Positions 15,301-21,982 of a stretch of DNA of 27,006 nucleotides are shown piece by piece. The notes below the pieces were generated by a model. That model was not told the DNA's origin and did no database searches. It saw only the letters and a program-made list of their open reading frames with translations. Numbering within the stretch: position 1 is the stretch's first letter; every line of letters begins with the position of its first letter. Source of the DNA: DATAWZ01 sp036266975 (GTDB lineage Bacteria; Actinomycetota; Thermoleophilia; Solirubrobacterales; Solirubrobacteraceae); contig DATAWZ010000064.1 in assembly GCA_036266975.1 (NCBI GenBank), positions 1 to 27,006 of the forward strand, written 5' to 3'. The translations under genes and the position numbers were made by a program.

Positions 15301-16401
15301 ATGACCGAGGACCTGCGCCCCAGCCTGCTGTTGGTCATGGGCCACATGCACGAGGGCATGAGCGACCACGACTTCATGCACGAGGAGATGCGCTTGGCGA
15401 TTGCGGCCGAGGGCATGGGTTACAGCGCGGTGTGGTGCGTGGAGCACCACTTCGACCGGCCTTATTCGATGTGCCCAGACAACTTCGTCTACCTGACCTA
15501 CCTGGCGGCGAAGACCTCGACGATCAAGATCGGGATCGGCGCCTGCATCCTGCCCTGGAACGACCCGCTGCGCGTGTCCGAGAAGGTCAACCTGCTGGAC
15601 ATCATGAGCGACGGCCGGCTGCTGCTCGGGCTCGGGCGCGGTCTCTCGCGCATGGAGTACGGCGGGTTCGGGATCAACATGGACGAGGCCCGCGACCGCT
15701 GGTCGGAGTCCTACACGATGATCACCAAGGCGCAGGAGACCGGGTTCATCGAGGGCGACGGCAAGTTCTGGCAGCAGCCTCGCACGCAGGTCGCGCCGTT
15801 CAGCGGCATCCCGCTCACGGGCCGCATGACCGAGATCGCCATGTCCGAGGAGTCGCAGGTCATGGCGGCCAAGCTCGGCCTGAAGATGGCGACCTTCGCC
15901 GTGCTGCCGATGGCCCAGATGGCGCCGCAGCTGCTGCAGTACCGCGACGTCTACGAGCAGACCCACGGCGAGCCCGCGCCGCCGCCGATGGTGTGCGACA
16001 TGATCACCGTGCACGAGGACGAGGAGGAGGCGCTGCGCCTGCACCGCGAAGCGGTCGGGGCGTACTTCTTCTCGCTGATCAAGCACTACGAGCTCGCCGG
16101 CGATCACTTCAAGGACATCAAGGGCTACGAGTCCTACGACGCGATGGCCGGCATGTTCAAGGCCGCCGGCCTGGACGCCGCCGCCGAGGCCTACGTGCAG
16201 GCCAACACCTACGGGACGCCCACGTCGATCGTCGAGAAGCTCCGCGCCAACCGCGACGTGGCCGGCGACTACGAGATCTCGGCGATCCTCTCGATCGGCG
16301 GGCGCCCCTACGACCAGGTCGAGTCGATGATGCGGACGTTCGGCGAGAGGGTCATCCCCGAGATCGTCAAGATGCGCTCGCCGGTCGCGGCGGCCGCGTG
16401 A
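15301..16401 (+). CDS. LLM class flavin-dependent oxidoreductase
   Basis: A 366-residue luciferase-like monooxygenase of TIM-barrel form. Recognisable parts are AEGMGYSAVWCVEHHF (about residues 37-52), KIGIGACILPWNDPLRVSEK, DIMSDGRLLLGLGRG (about 100-114) and the C-terminal YGTPTSIVEKLRANRD. These enzymes use FMNH2 from a partner reductase to oxygenate substrates, and some act as type II Baeyer-Villiger enzymes (for example diketocamphane monooxygenases). No flavin reductase gene is seen in the cluster. An AAGAGGAGAGAGAG tract precedes the ATG. The stop overlaps the SDR start by 4 bases. The substrate is not predictable. Confidence 0.9.
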   Translation: MTEDLRPSLLLVMGHMHEGMSDHDFMHEEMRLAIAAEGMGYSAVWCVEHHFDRPYSMCPDNFVYLTYLAAKTSTIKIGIGACILPWNDPLRVSEKVNLLDIMSDGRLLLGLGRGLSRMEYGGFGINMDEARDRWSESYTMITKAQETGFIEGDGKFWQQPRTQVAPFSGIPLTGRMTEIAMSEESQVMAAKLGLKMATFAVLPMAQMAPQLLQYRDVYEQTHGEPAPPPMVCDMITVHEDEEEALRLHREAVGAYFFSLIKHYELAGDHFKDIKGYESYDAMAGMFKAAGLDAAAEAYVQANTYGTPTSIVEKLRANRDVAGDYEISAILSIGGRPYDQVESMMRTFGERVIPEIVKMRSPVAAAA

Positions 16402-17207
16402 CGAGGGCGGCGCAGCCGGCGCCAGCCGGCGAGGCGGGCCCCTCGACGGCAACTCCAGAGGTCGCGCTGATCACCGGTGCCGCGCGCGGGATCGGCGCCG
16501 CGTCGGCGCGGGCGCTCGCCCGGGACGGCGTCCGCGTGTGCGTGGCCGACGTCGACGAGGTGCAGGCCGCGGAGACCGCGGCGGCACTCGGCGGGCTCGC
16601 CGTGGCGATGGACGTCGCCGACGCCGCGAGCTGTGCCGCCGCGGCCGAGCACGCCGCGCGCGAGCTCGGCCCGCTCACGATGCTCATCAACAACGCGGGC
16701 TTGACCCGCAGCGGCTTCATCCACAAGATGTCCGACGGGGACTGGGACCTGGTCCACGACGTCATCCTGCGCGGGACGTTCAACGCGATGCGCGCGGTCG
16801 CCCCCTGGTTCCGCGATCGGGAGCGGCGGGCGCGCCGGATCGTCAACATCTCCTCGATCGCCGGGATCCACGGGGGAGCCGCCGGCGCCAACTACGTTGC
16901 CGCCAAGGCCGGCGTGATCGGCCTGACCAAGGCGATGGCGGCCGAGTGGGCGCCGTTCAACGTGACGGTCAACGCGATCGCCCCCGGCATGATCGAGACC
17001 CGCCTGCTCGACTCGAGCCTGCCCGATGGGATGCGCGCCGCGGTCGCGCGGAGGATCCCGCTCGGGCGGCTGGGGACGCCGCAGGACGTCGCCGCGGCCG
17101 TACGCTTCCTGTGCAGCTCCGGCGCCGGCTACATCACCGGCCAGGTCCTCGAGGTCCACGGCGGCCTGACCGAGCTGACGCCCGCCGGCGGGCCGGTCTC
17201 CTCGTGA
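16398..17207 (+). CDS. Short-chain dehydrogenase/reductase
   Basis: A 269-residue classical SDR with a complete active site: TGAARGIG (about residues 26-33) for the nucleotide, NNAG, the Ser in VNISSIAG, YVAAK (Tyr and Lys) and PGMIETRL after it. Asp at the end of strand 2 (VADVDE) favours NAD(H) over NADP(H). It likely interconverts an alcohol and a ketone; in this cluster that ketone could feed the Baeyer-Villiger monooxygenase. The GTG start overlaps the LLM gene stop (GTGA). The first 20 residues are a loose Ala/Pro-rich extension. Confidence 0.92.
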   Translation: MTRAAQPAPAGEAGPSTATPEVALITGAARGIGAASARALARDGVRVCVADVDEVQAAETAAALGGLAVAMDVADAASCAAAAEHAARELGPLTMLINNAGLTRSGFIHKMSDGDWDLVHDVILRGTFNAMRAVAPWFRDRERRARRIVNISSIAGIHGGAAGANYVAAKAGVIGLTKAMAAEWAPFNVTVNAIAPGMIETRLLDSSLPDGMRAAVARRIPLGRLGTPQDVAAAVRFLCSSGAGYITGQVLEVHGGLTELTPAGGPVSS

Positions 17208-17803
17208 GCACCGCGCGCAAGCCCTCGCTGCGCGAGATGCAGAAGGAGCTCACCCGCCACCGGATGATCGAGTCCGCGCTGTCCGTCTTCGACCGCAAGG
17301 GCTTCACCGCGACGACGATGGACGACATCGCCGGCGAGGCGGTGCTGAGCCGCGCGACGATCTACCTGCACTTCGAGAACAAGACCGACATCCTGCGTGC
17401 GGCGGTGGCGCAGCTGCCCGACCTGATGGCGCTGCTGCACGCGATCTTCGAGGCCTGCGACCGTCCCGCTCGCCACGCGGCCTTCGAGGCGCTCAACGAC
17501 TACTGGCTGGCCTACCTCGGCCCGGTGTGGCGCCATGTGCGCGAGGCCGCCGCCACCGACGCGGATATGAGGGCGTGGGTGATGCACTTCGTGCGCGACC
17601 AGACCGCGATGGTCCAGCAGGCGCTCGAGCGCGCCGGCGTCCCCGCCGCGGCGGCCCAGCCGCGGGCCTTCCTGATGATGTGCCTATGGCACGAATACGT
17701 CTACCGGACCGATGACGCCGCCCGCGAGCTCGACCCTGCGGCCGCGGTCGACGCGCTCACAGACCTCTTCGACGCCGCCGCCGCGCCGCCGGTCGGCCCG
17801 TAA
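17204..17803 (+). CDS. TetR family transcriptional regulator of the catabolic cluster
   Basis: A 199-residue TetR protein. The helix-turn-helix lies at about residues 18-64: HRMIESALSVFDRKGFTATT, then MDDIAGEAVLSRATIYLHFE and NKTDILRAAV. The C-terminal part is all-helical with aromatic residues (DYWLAYLGPVWRHV) suited to an apolar ligand. The GTG start overlaps the SDR stop by 4 bases, so it is the last gene of the hydrolase-LLM-SDR operon. It is well placed to repress that operon and itself through the 7-3-7 palindrome at 14305-14321 and to release it on binding a pathway compound (inference). Confidence 0.9.
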   Translation: MSTARKPSLREMQKELTRHRMIESALSVFDRKGFTATTMDDIAGEAVLSRATIYLHFENKTDILRAAVAQLPDLMALLHAIFEACDRPARHAAFEALNDYWLAYLGPVWRHVREAAATDADMRAWVMHFVRDQTAMVQQALERAGVPAAAAQPRAFLMMCLWHEYVYRTDDAARELDPAAAVDALTDLFDAAAAPPVGP

Positions 17804-17825
17804 CCCGGGTCGCCGCGCGGCAAGC

Positions 17826-18104
17826 TCAGCGCGCGGTTCGGATCGCGTCGATCAGCTCCCACTTGCCCATCTTGGAGCGACCCGGAATGTCCTCGCGCTT
17901 GGCGATCTCGTAGAGCTGCTGCCGGTTGCGATCCTCGAGCGCATGTCCCGGCTCGCCGCCGCGCTCGCGGCCCTTGCGAGCTTCCTCCTGAAGCCCCCTT
18001 CGGGTGTGCCCCGGAAGGTGGGCGAGCGTGCGCTGCTCGCGCGCGGCCGCCTGAGCGTGCTTGACGTTCTTCCGTGCGGCGCGTGTCTGCTTCGCGGTGG
18101 CCAT
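17826..18104 (-). CDS. Small basic protein with Rho termination factor N-terminal-like (SAP-type) domain
   Basis: A 92-residue, highly basic protein. Residues 1-50 are Lys/Arg/Ala/Gln-rich (TAKQTRAARKNVKHAQAAA) and likely flexible. The last 30 residues (QQLYEIAKREDIPGRSKMGK then WELIDAIR) match the two-helix Rho_N/SAP motif that binds nucleic acid or protein. Such proteins are common in actinobacteria but not characterised. The ATG at 18104 has GGAGGT 10 bases upstream. It is divergent from csbD, and both look like stress-type genes. Confidence 0.8.
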   Translation of the reverse strand: MATAKQTRAARKNVKHAQAAAREQRTLAHLPGHTRRGLQEEARKGRERGGEPGHALEDRNRQQLYEIAKREDIPGRSKMGKWELIDAIRTAR

Positions 18105-18148
18105 GACGCTCGGTACCTCCGGCTCGAAATCGTGGGTGGAACTAGGAG

Positions 18149-18172
18149 ATACCCGGGCGGGACCCCCCCAAC
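18149..18172 (-). promoter_or_regulatory. Possible sigma-B/F-type promoter for the Rho_N-like gene
   Basis: On the minus strand GTTG (18172-18169) and GGGTAT (18154-18149) are 14 bases apart. This resembles the GTTT...GGGTAT promoters of stress sigma factors. It lies about 45 bases before the gene start, in the 167-base gap shared with csbD. The -35 has one mismatch, so the call is weak. Confidence 0.35.
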
Positions 18173-18271
18173 CGCCGTGTCAGCGGCGCTGTTCTGCCCC
18201 TCACACTCCCGGTTTGAAGGCCAGGGGGTAGGGAACCTCTCTTGCTCGTAACGCGACGAAGGGAGCACCAC

Positions 18272-18466
18272 GTGAGCAGCATCAAGGACAAGCTGACCGG
18301 CAAAGCGAAGCAGGCCGCGGGCGACGTGCTCGGCGATCGCTCGCTGCACCAGGAGGGCCGCAAGGAGGAGCGCAAGAGCGACGTCGAAGAGCAACACGCC
18401 CGCGCGCAGCAACGGGCCGATGAGAAGGGCAAGGAGGAAGCTCGGCTCGAACGTGAGACGAGCTGA
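18272..18466 (+). CDS. CsbD family stress-response protein
   Basis: A 64-residue, very hydrophilic, charged protein: SSIKDKLTGKAKQAAGDVLG followed by DRSLHQEGRKEERKSDVEEQ. This is the CsbD pattern of GKxKQAxGxxxGD followed by a Lys/Glu-rich helix. In Bacillus the family is controlled by sigma-B; its molecular role is unknown. GTG 18272 is chosen because GGGAG lies just upstream and the family motif begins there. A longer in-frame start at 18242 adds ten residues unlike the family. Confidence 0.88.
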   Translation: MSSIKDKLTGKAKQAAGDVLGDRSLHQEGRKEERKSDVEEQHARAQQRADEKGKEEARLERETS

Positions 18467-18476
18467 CCCGCGCCAA

Positions 18477-18507
18477 GCGGCCCGCGTCAGGGGCGGGCGC
18501 GGGCCGC
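18477..18507. terminator. Strong GC hairpin, likely bidirectional terminator
   Basis: GCGGCCCGCG (18477-18486) and its exact complement CGCGGGCCGC (18498-18507) enclose an 11-base loop. It lies between the convergent csbD and small membrane protein genes, 10 bases after the csbD stop. There is no T-run, as is usual for high-GC actinobacterial terminators. Confidence 0.65.
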
Positions 18508-18519
18508 CGGCAGCAGCGT

Positions 18520-18780
18520 TCAGGCGAACGAGCGGCCGTGGGCTCTCCACCACGCGACCAGGCTCGACAGGGCCAACCCGAGCGCGACGACGGCCGGCGC
18601 TCCGGCCAGGGCCGCCAGCGCGATCCCCACGCCGCGTACCCATTGGTCGCCGAGCGCGATCAGCACCGCGGCCGGCGCCGCGAGCGCGATCGCTAGCACC
18701 GCGAACCGGCCGGCTGGCTTGCCCAGCCGGCGGCTGGCGCGCTGCAGATCACGGTCGACCGCGGGATGCGCGCCGGTCAT
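18520..18780 (-). CDS. Small two-helix membrane protein
   Basis: An 86-residue protein with two membrane helices: RFAVLAIALAAPAAVLIALG (about residues 25-44) and GVGIALAALAGAPAVVALGL (about 50-69). A basic amphipathic N-terminus (DRDLQRASRRLGKPAG) precedes them. No family is recognised. The ATG overlaps the stop of the acidic 46-residue gene upstream by 4 bases, so the two are translated as a pair. The function is unknown. Confidence 0.65.
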   Translation of the reverse strand: MTGAHPAVDRDLQRASRRLGKPAGRFAVLAIALAAPAAVLIALGDQWVRGVGIALAALAGAPAVVALGLALSSLVAWWRAHGRSFA

Positions 18781-18917
18781 GAGCCGCTCGGAGGGCGCCG
18801 AGACTCCTCGTCCTCCACGTCGGCGGTGAGGTCTTCGCTGTCATTGGTCGGACGAACGTCGTCGGGCTCCTGCTCCGGCTCCTCGAGGACGTCCTCTGGA
18901 TATTCGAATTCACTCAT
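18777..18917 (-). CDS. Small acidic protein, 46 residues
   Basis: ATG 18917 to TGA 18777 encodes a strongly acidic peptide: MSEFEYPEDVLEEPEQEPDD, then VRPTNDSEDLTADVEDEESR and a short RRPPSGS-type end. About a third of residues are Asp or Glu, and no hydrophobic core is visible, so it is probably disordered. The stop overlaps the ATG of the two-helix membrane protein (ATGA), which supports its being translated. The flanking region (TATCGATATG, AT-rich ATTCGAATT) differs from the local composition. No family is recognised. Confidence 0.55.
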   Translation of the reverse strand: MSEFEYPEDVLEEPEQEPDDVRPTNDSEDLTADVEDEESRRPPSGS

Positions 18918-18959
18918 ATCGATCGCTTACCCGTGCCCCCGGGGAGTACGCACGGGTGG

Positions 18960-20423
18960 TCAGGGCTCTGCGGTCAGGGGCCGAGCGATGCGCTCGAGGC
19001 TCTCGCCTTCGGCGCGCACGCCGAAGGCGAGCTCGGCCACCCCGCCCAGGATCATCATCACCGCACCGAGCCCGAGCGCGAGGAACACCTGCTGGTAGCT
19101 GTCGGTATTGATCATCCGGCTGAACACCTGCGGCCCGATCACCCCACCGATCCCGGTGCCGACCGCGTAGAACACCGCGATGCACAGCGCTCTGGTCTCC
19201 ATCGGAAAGATCTCCGACACGGTGAGGTACGCGGCGCTCGCGCCGGCCGACGCGAAGAAGAACACGACACAGCAGCACGCGGTGAAGGTGATGTCGTCCA
19301 GGTCGTGCGCGCGGAAGAGCAGGCCGACGCCGATCAGCAGGAACCCGGAGAGCAGGTAGGTCCCGGCGATCATCGCCTTGCGCCCGACGACGTCGAACAG
19401 CGGCCCGAGCAGCAGCGCGCCGGCGAAGTTGCCCGCCGCGAACACCGCGATGTAGTAGGGCGTGTCGCCCGAGGAGGTGTGGAAGTAGACGGTCAGCAGG
19501 TTGCCGAACCCGAACAGGACGGAGTTGTAGAGGAAGGCCTGACCGATGAACAGCGCGAGCCCCAGGGCGCTTCGCCGCGGGTACAGGGACACGACCGAGT
19601 GGATGACGGTCGTCAGCGGGATCGCCTGGCGCTGCCGCACCCGCAGGCTCTCGCCGCTGGGCGCCGGAAGCTCGCCCTTCTCGCGCTCGACGTCTTGCTC
19701 GATGGCGGCGACGACACGCTCGGCCTCCTCCTCGCGGCCGTGGATGAACAGCCAGCGCGGGCTCTCGGGGACGTTGCGGCGGACGAGCAGGACCGCGATG
19801 CCGATGACCGCGCCCAGCACGAACGACAGCCGCCAGCCGAGGTCGACCGGGAAGATCGACGTGTTGAGCATCAGCACCGCCAACAGTGAGCCGGCCACGC
19901 CGCCGAGCCAGTAGCTGCCGTTGATCGACACGTCGACCCGCCCCCGCTGGCGGGCCGGGATCAGCTCGTCGACCGCCGAGTTGATCGCGCTGTACTCACC
20001 GCCGATGCCCATGCCGGTGAGAAAGCGCACCGCGAAGAACCATCCCGGTGAGAACGCCAGCGCGGTGAGAACGGTGCCGAGCAGGTACAACCCGAGCGTC
20101 ACCATGAACAGCCGCTTGCGACCGAACCGGTCGGTGAGCTGCCCGAATAGCAGGGCGCCGACGCACGCGCCCGCGATGTACAGCGACGCCGCCCAGCCGG
20201 AGACCTGACCGACGCTCAGCCCTGTGCCGGCGCCGTGCTGGGCCAGGCGGCTGGAAAGCGATCCGACGACGTTGACCTCCAGGCCGTCGAGGATCCACGC
20301 CGTGCCCAGGCCGATGAGCACCATGCGGTGAAAGCGCGCCCAGGGCAGCCGGTCGAGCCGCGCAGGAATCGTCGTTTCAATCATCCCGGTCCGTCCCTGG
20401 ACCGGTTCGGCGGCCTCGGCCAT
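18960..20423 (-). CDS. MFS transporter (sugar/metabolite:H+ symporter type)
   Basis: A 487-residue protein with twelve hydrophobic segments. The MFS loop motif is GQLTDRFGRKRLFM after TM2 and recurs as GPLFDVVGRKAM in the second half. PESPRWLF ends the first six-helix bundle, as in sugar porters and related organic-acid carriers. TM1 carries DGLEVNVVG, with an acidic residue suited to proton coupling. The substrate is unknown. The first ATG (20423) is 3 bases after the upstream stop; a second in-frame ATG at 20384 (MIETTIPARLDRLPW) may be the true start, since family similarity begins there. Confidence 0.88.
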   Translation of the reverse strand: MAEAAEPVQGRTGMIETTIPARLDRLPWARFHRMVLIGLGTAWILDGLEVNVVGSLSSRLAQHGAGTGLSVGQVSGWAASLYIAGACVGALLFGQLTDRFGRKRLFMVTLGLYLLGTVLTALAFSPGWFFAVRFLTGMGIGGEYSAINSAVDELIPARQRGRVDVSINGSYWLGGVAGSLLAVLMLNTSIFPVDLGWRLSFVLGAVIGIAVLLVRRNVPESPRWLFIHGREEEAERVVAAIEQDVEREKGELPAPSGESLRVRQRQAIPLTTVIHSVVSLYPRRSALGLALFIGQAFLYNSVLFGFGNLLTVYFHTSSGDTPYYIAVFAAGNFAGALLLGPLFDVVGRKAMIAGTYLLSGFLLIGVGLLFRAHDLDDITFTACCCVVFFFASAGASAAYLTVSEIFPMETRALCIAVFYAVGTGIGGVIGPQVFSRMINTDSYQQVFLALGLGAVMMILGGVAELAFGVRAEGESLERIARPLTAEP

Positions 20424-20426
20424 CGC

Positions 20427-20714
20427 TCAGCGAGCGGCGCTCTCGGTCGGCGCCGGATCGGCAGGCGGCGGCTCCTGCGGGACGTTTGGGATCGCCGGCG
20501 GCTCCGGTTCCGGGGCGGGCGGTGCGTCGGGCACCTCCGGGGTGGGCGGGGGGGGCGCGGGGACGTCGGGCGCCCCCGGCGCGGGCTCGGTCGGCGGCTC
20601 GGGCCGGGGAACCGACGGCGCCGGCGGCTCCGGAATGCTCGGCTCGCTCGGGGGCGGGACCGTCGGCTGCGGCGCCGGCTCGAAGGGTGTGCTGGGCACC
20701 TCGGCGCGGGTCAT
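20427..20714 (-). CDS. Proline-rich low-complexity protein
   Basis: A 95-residue protein made almost wholly of Pro, Glu, Ala and small residues, for example FEPAPQPTVPPPSEPSIPEP. It has no membrane segment and no signal peptide, so it is likely an extended, disordered chain. The start overlaps the upstream stop by 4 bases (ATGA), and the MFS gene follows after 3 bases, arguing for translation as part of that operon. High GC alone can create such a frame, so some doubt remains. Confidence 0.5.
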   Translation of the reverse strand: MTRAEVPSTPFEPAPQPTVPPPSEPSIPEPPAPSVPRPEPPTEPAPGAPDVPAPPPPTPEVPDAPPAPEPEPPAIPNVPQEPPPADPAPTESAAR

Positions 20715-21076
20715 AGCTCCTCGTGAATGCGGATCGCCTCTTCGAGGTCGCGCTCGCCGCGCTCCCCCTCGCCGCGCTTGTCGAGCAGCAGCGAGGTCGC
20801 GATCGCGTCGAGCTTGCGCTGCAGAGCCAGTTCGGCCCGCAGCTCGGCGTTCTTGATCAACGCGACCAAGATCAGCGTCAGCGCCGACATCAGCCCGGCC
20901 ACGCCGGTGATCGCACGCTCGCTTGCCCCGAGCGCGAGCATCAGCGCCCACGCGATCACGATCGCGAAGCAGACCGAGAAGAACAACGGCGACGCGGCGA
21001 GGTAGGAGCCACGCTCGGCCAGACGCTCGAATCCGCCGCGGGGCACGTGCTCGCCGCGGTCCGCCGGATGCCGCAA
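20711..21076 (-). CDS. Low-affinity iron permease-like small membrane protein
   Basis: A 121-residue protein with two membrane helices (SPLFFSVCFAIVIAWALMLA and AGLMSALTLILVALIKNAEL) followed by a charged helix (RAELALQRKLDAIATSLLLD). This matches the bacterial low-affinity iron permease-like family (PF04120), whose ...LIQNTQNRD..QLKLDELI.. segment aligns here. Iron transport is not proven for bacterial members. The start is uncertain: TTG at 21076 is the nearest in-frame candidate and the upstream extension is Pro/Arg-rich. Confidence 0.7.
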   Translation of the reverse strand: MRHPADRGEHVPRGGFERLAERGSYLAASPLFFSVCFAIVIAWALMLALGASERAITGVAGLMSALTLILVALIKNAELRAELALQRKLDAIATSLLLDKRGEGERGERDLEEAIRIHEEL

Positions 21077-21135
21077 CGCGGCGGTCGGCCGGCTGCGGCG
21101 CGGCTTGGGCGCCCGGGTGCACGTCGCGCCGGGCG

Positions 21136-21351
21136 TCAGGCCTCCTCCAAGCGAAACCCGACACGCATCTCCACCTGGAAGTGCGCGATCTCACCATCCT
21201 CGATGTGCGCGCGGATCCCGGTGGTCTCCACCCAGTCGAGCCCGCGCAACGTCTCGGACGCGCGCCGTACGCCCGCGCGCATCGCCTCGGCCACGCTGTC
21301 GGGCGAGGTCCCGGCGATCTCGACGATCTTGTAGGTCGCTGATTCGGCCAT
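21136..21351 (-). CDS. Dodecin
   Basis: A 71-residue dodecin: YKIVEIAGTSPDSVAEAMRA, then TLRGLDWVETTGIRAHIEDG and IAHFQVEMRVGFRLEE. The W in LDWVE and Q in FQVEMRVGF are the conserved flavin-stacking and -binding residues. Dodecins form hollow dodecamers that store flavin. The ATG at 21351 has AGAGGAG 5 bases upstream; longer in-frame starts are rejected. It is divergent from the pyrophosphatase gene (91-base gap). Confidence 0.93.
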   Translation of the reverse strand: MAESATYKIVEIAGTSPDSVAEAMRAGVRRASETLRGLDWVETTGIRAHIEDGEIAHFQVEMRVGFRLEEA

Positions 21352-21442
21352 CGTCACTCCTCTGTCGATCTCGGTCACCACGAGGCATACCCCGCCGTCT
21401 GCCGTCGAATCTCCGCAGGGCGACCTGGGTAAGGTGGAGTTG

Positions 21443-21967
21443 ATGATGAGGGGCAACGGTGACAGGGACGCCGAGATGCTCGTGTGCGTGGTGGAGATCC
21501 CCAAGGGAGCGCGCAACAAGTACGAGTTCGATCCCGAGCTCGGCGGGATCAAGTTCGATCGGCTGCTGATGTCCGCGGCGACCTATCCGACCGACTACGG
21601 CTTCCTGCGCGACACGCTCGCCGGGGACGGCGACCCGCTCGACGCGCTCGTCTGCCTGCACGAGCCGACGTTCCCCGGCTGCCTGATCCCGATTCGCGCG
21701 ATCGGGATGTTCCGGATGCGCGATGAGAAGGGGCCGGACGAGAAGATCATCTGCGTCCCCTTGCACGACCCTTACTGGAATCATTGCGAGCGCCTCGCCG
21801 ACCTGCCGGAGTTGCTGCGTGATGAGATCGAGCAGTTCTTCTCGATCTACAAGGAGCTCGAAGGCAAGCAGGTCGACATCGGCGGCTGGGCCGAGCGTGA
21901 GGAGGCGCTGTGCGAGATCGCCGCCTCGCGGCAACGCTGGCGCGACCGCGCGCCCTCCGCCGGGTGA
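21443..21967 (+). CDS. ppa: Inorganic pyrophosphatase, family I
   Basis: A 174-residue soluble enzyme hydrolysing pyrophosphate to phosphate. It contains IPKGARNKYEFD at the substrate site and TDYGFLRDTLAGDGDPLDAL, which holds the DxDPxD metal-binding signature. The later acidic segment is VPLHDPYWNH. Two ATGs in a row follow AAGGTGGAG; I chose the first, 21443, and a GTG at 21434 is also in frame. The stop codon forms half of a hairpin with the stop of the convergent antiporter gene. Confidence 0.93.
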   Translation: MMRGNGDRDAEMLVCVVEIPKGARNKYEFDPELGGIKFDRLLMSAATYPTDYGFLRDTLAGDGDPLDALVCLHEPTFPGCLIPIRAIGMFRMRDEKGPDEKIICVPLHDPYWNHCERLADLPELLRDEIEQFFSIYKELEGKQVDIGGWAEREEALCEIAASRQRWRDRAPSAG

Positions 21968-21982
21968 GCGCTCGTGCGCTCA
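21965..21982. terminator. Short hairpin spanning two convergent stop codons
   Basis: TGAGCGC (21965-21971), a 4-base loop and GCGCTCA (21976-21982) form a perfect 7-bp stem. Its outer ends are the TGA of the pyrophosphatase gene and the reverse-strand TGA of the mrpD-like gene. It may act as a compact bidirectional terminator. Confidence 0.4.

Noticed and set aside
17803..17826. Hairpin between the cluster TetR and the Rho_N-like gene as a terminator
   Set aside because: CG-rich arms can pair only loosely and overlap the coding end of the next gene; too weak to call.
20427..21197. Long minus-strand frame including the proline-rich protein
   Set aside because: The upstream part is out of frame with the iron permease-like protein; only the end from ATG 20714 fits gene spacing.
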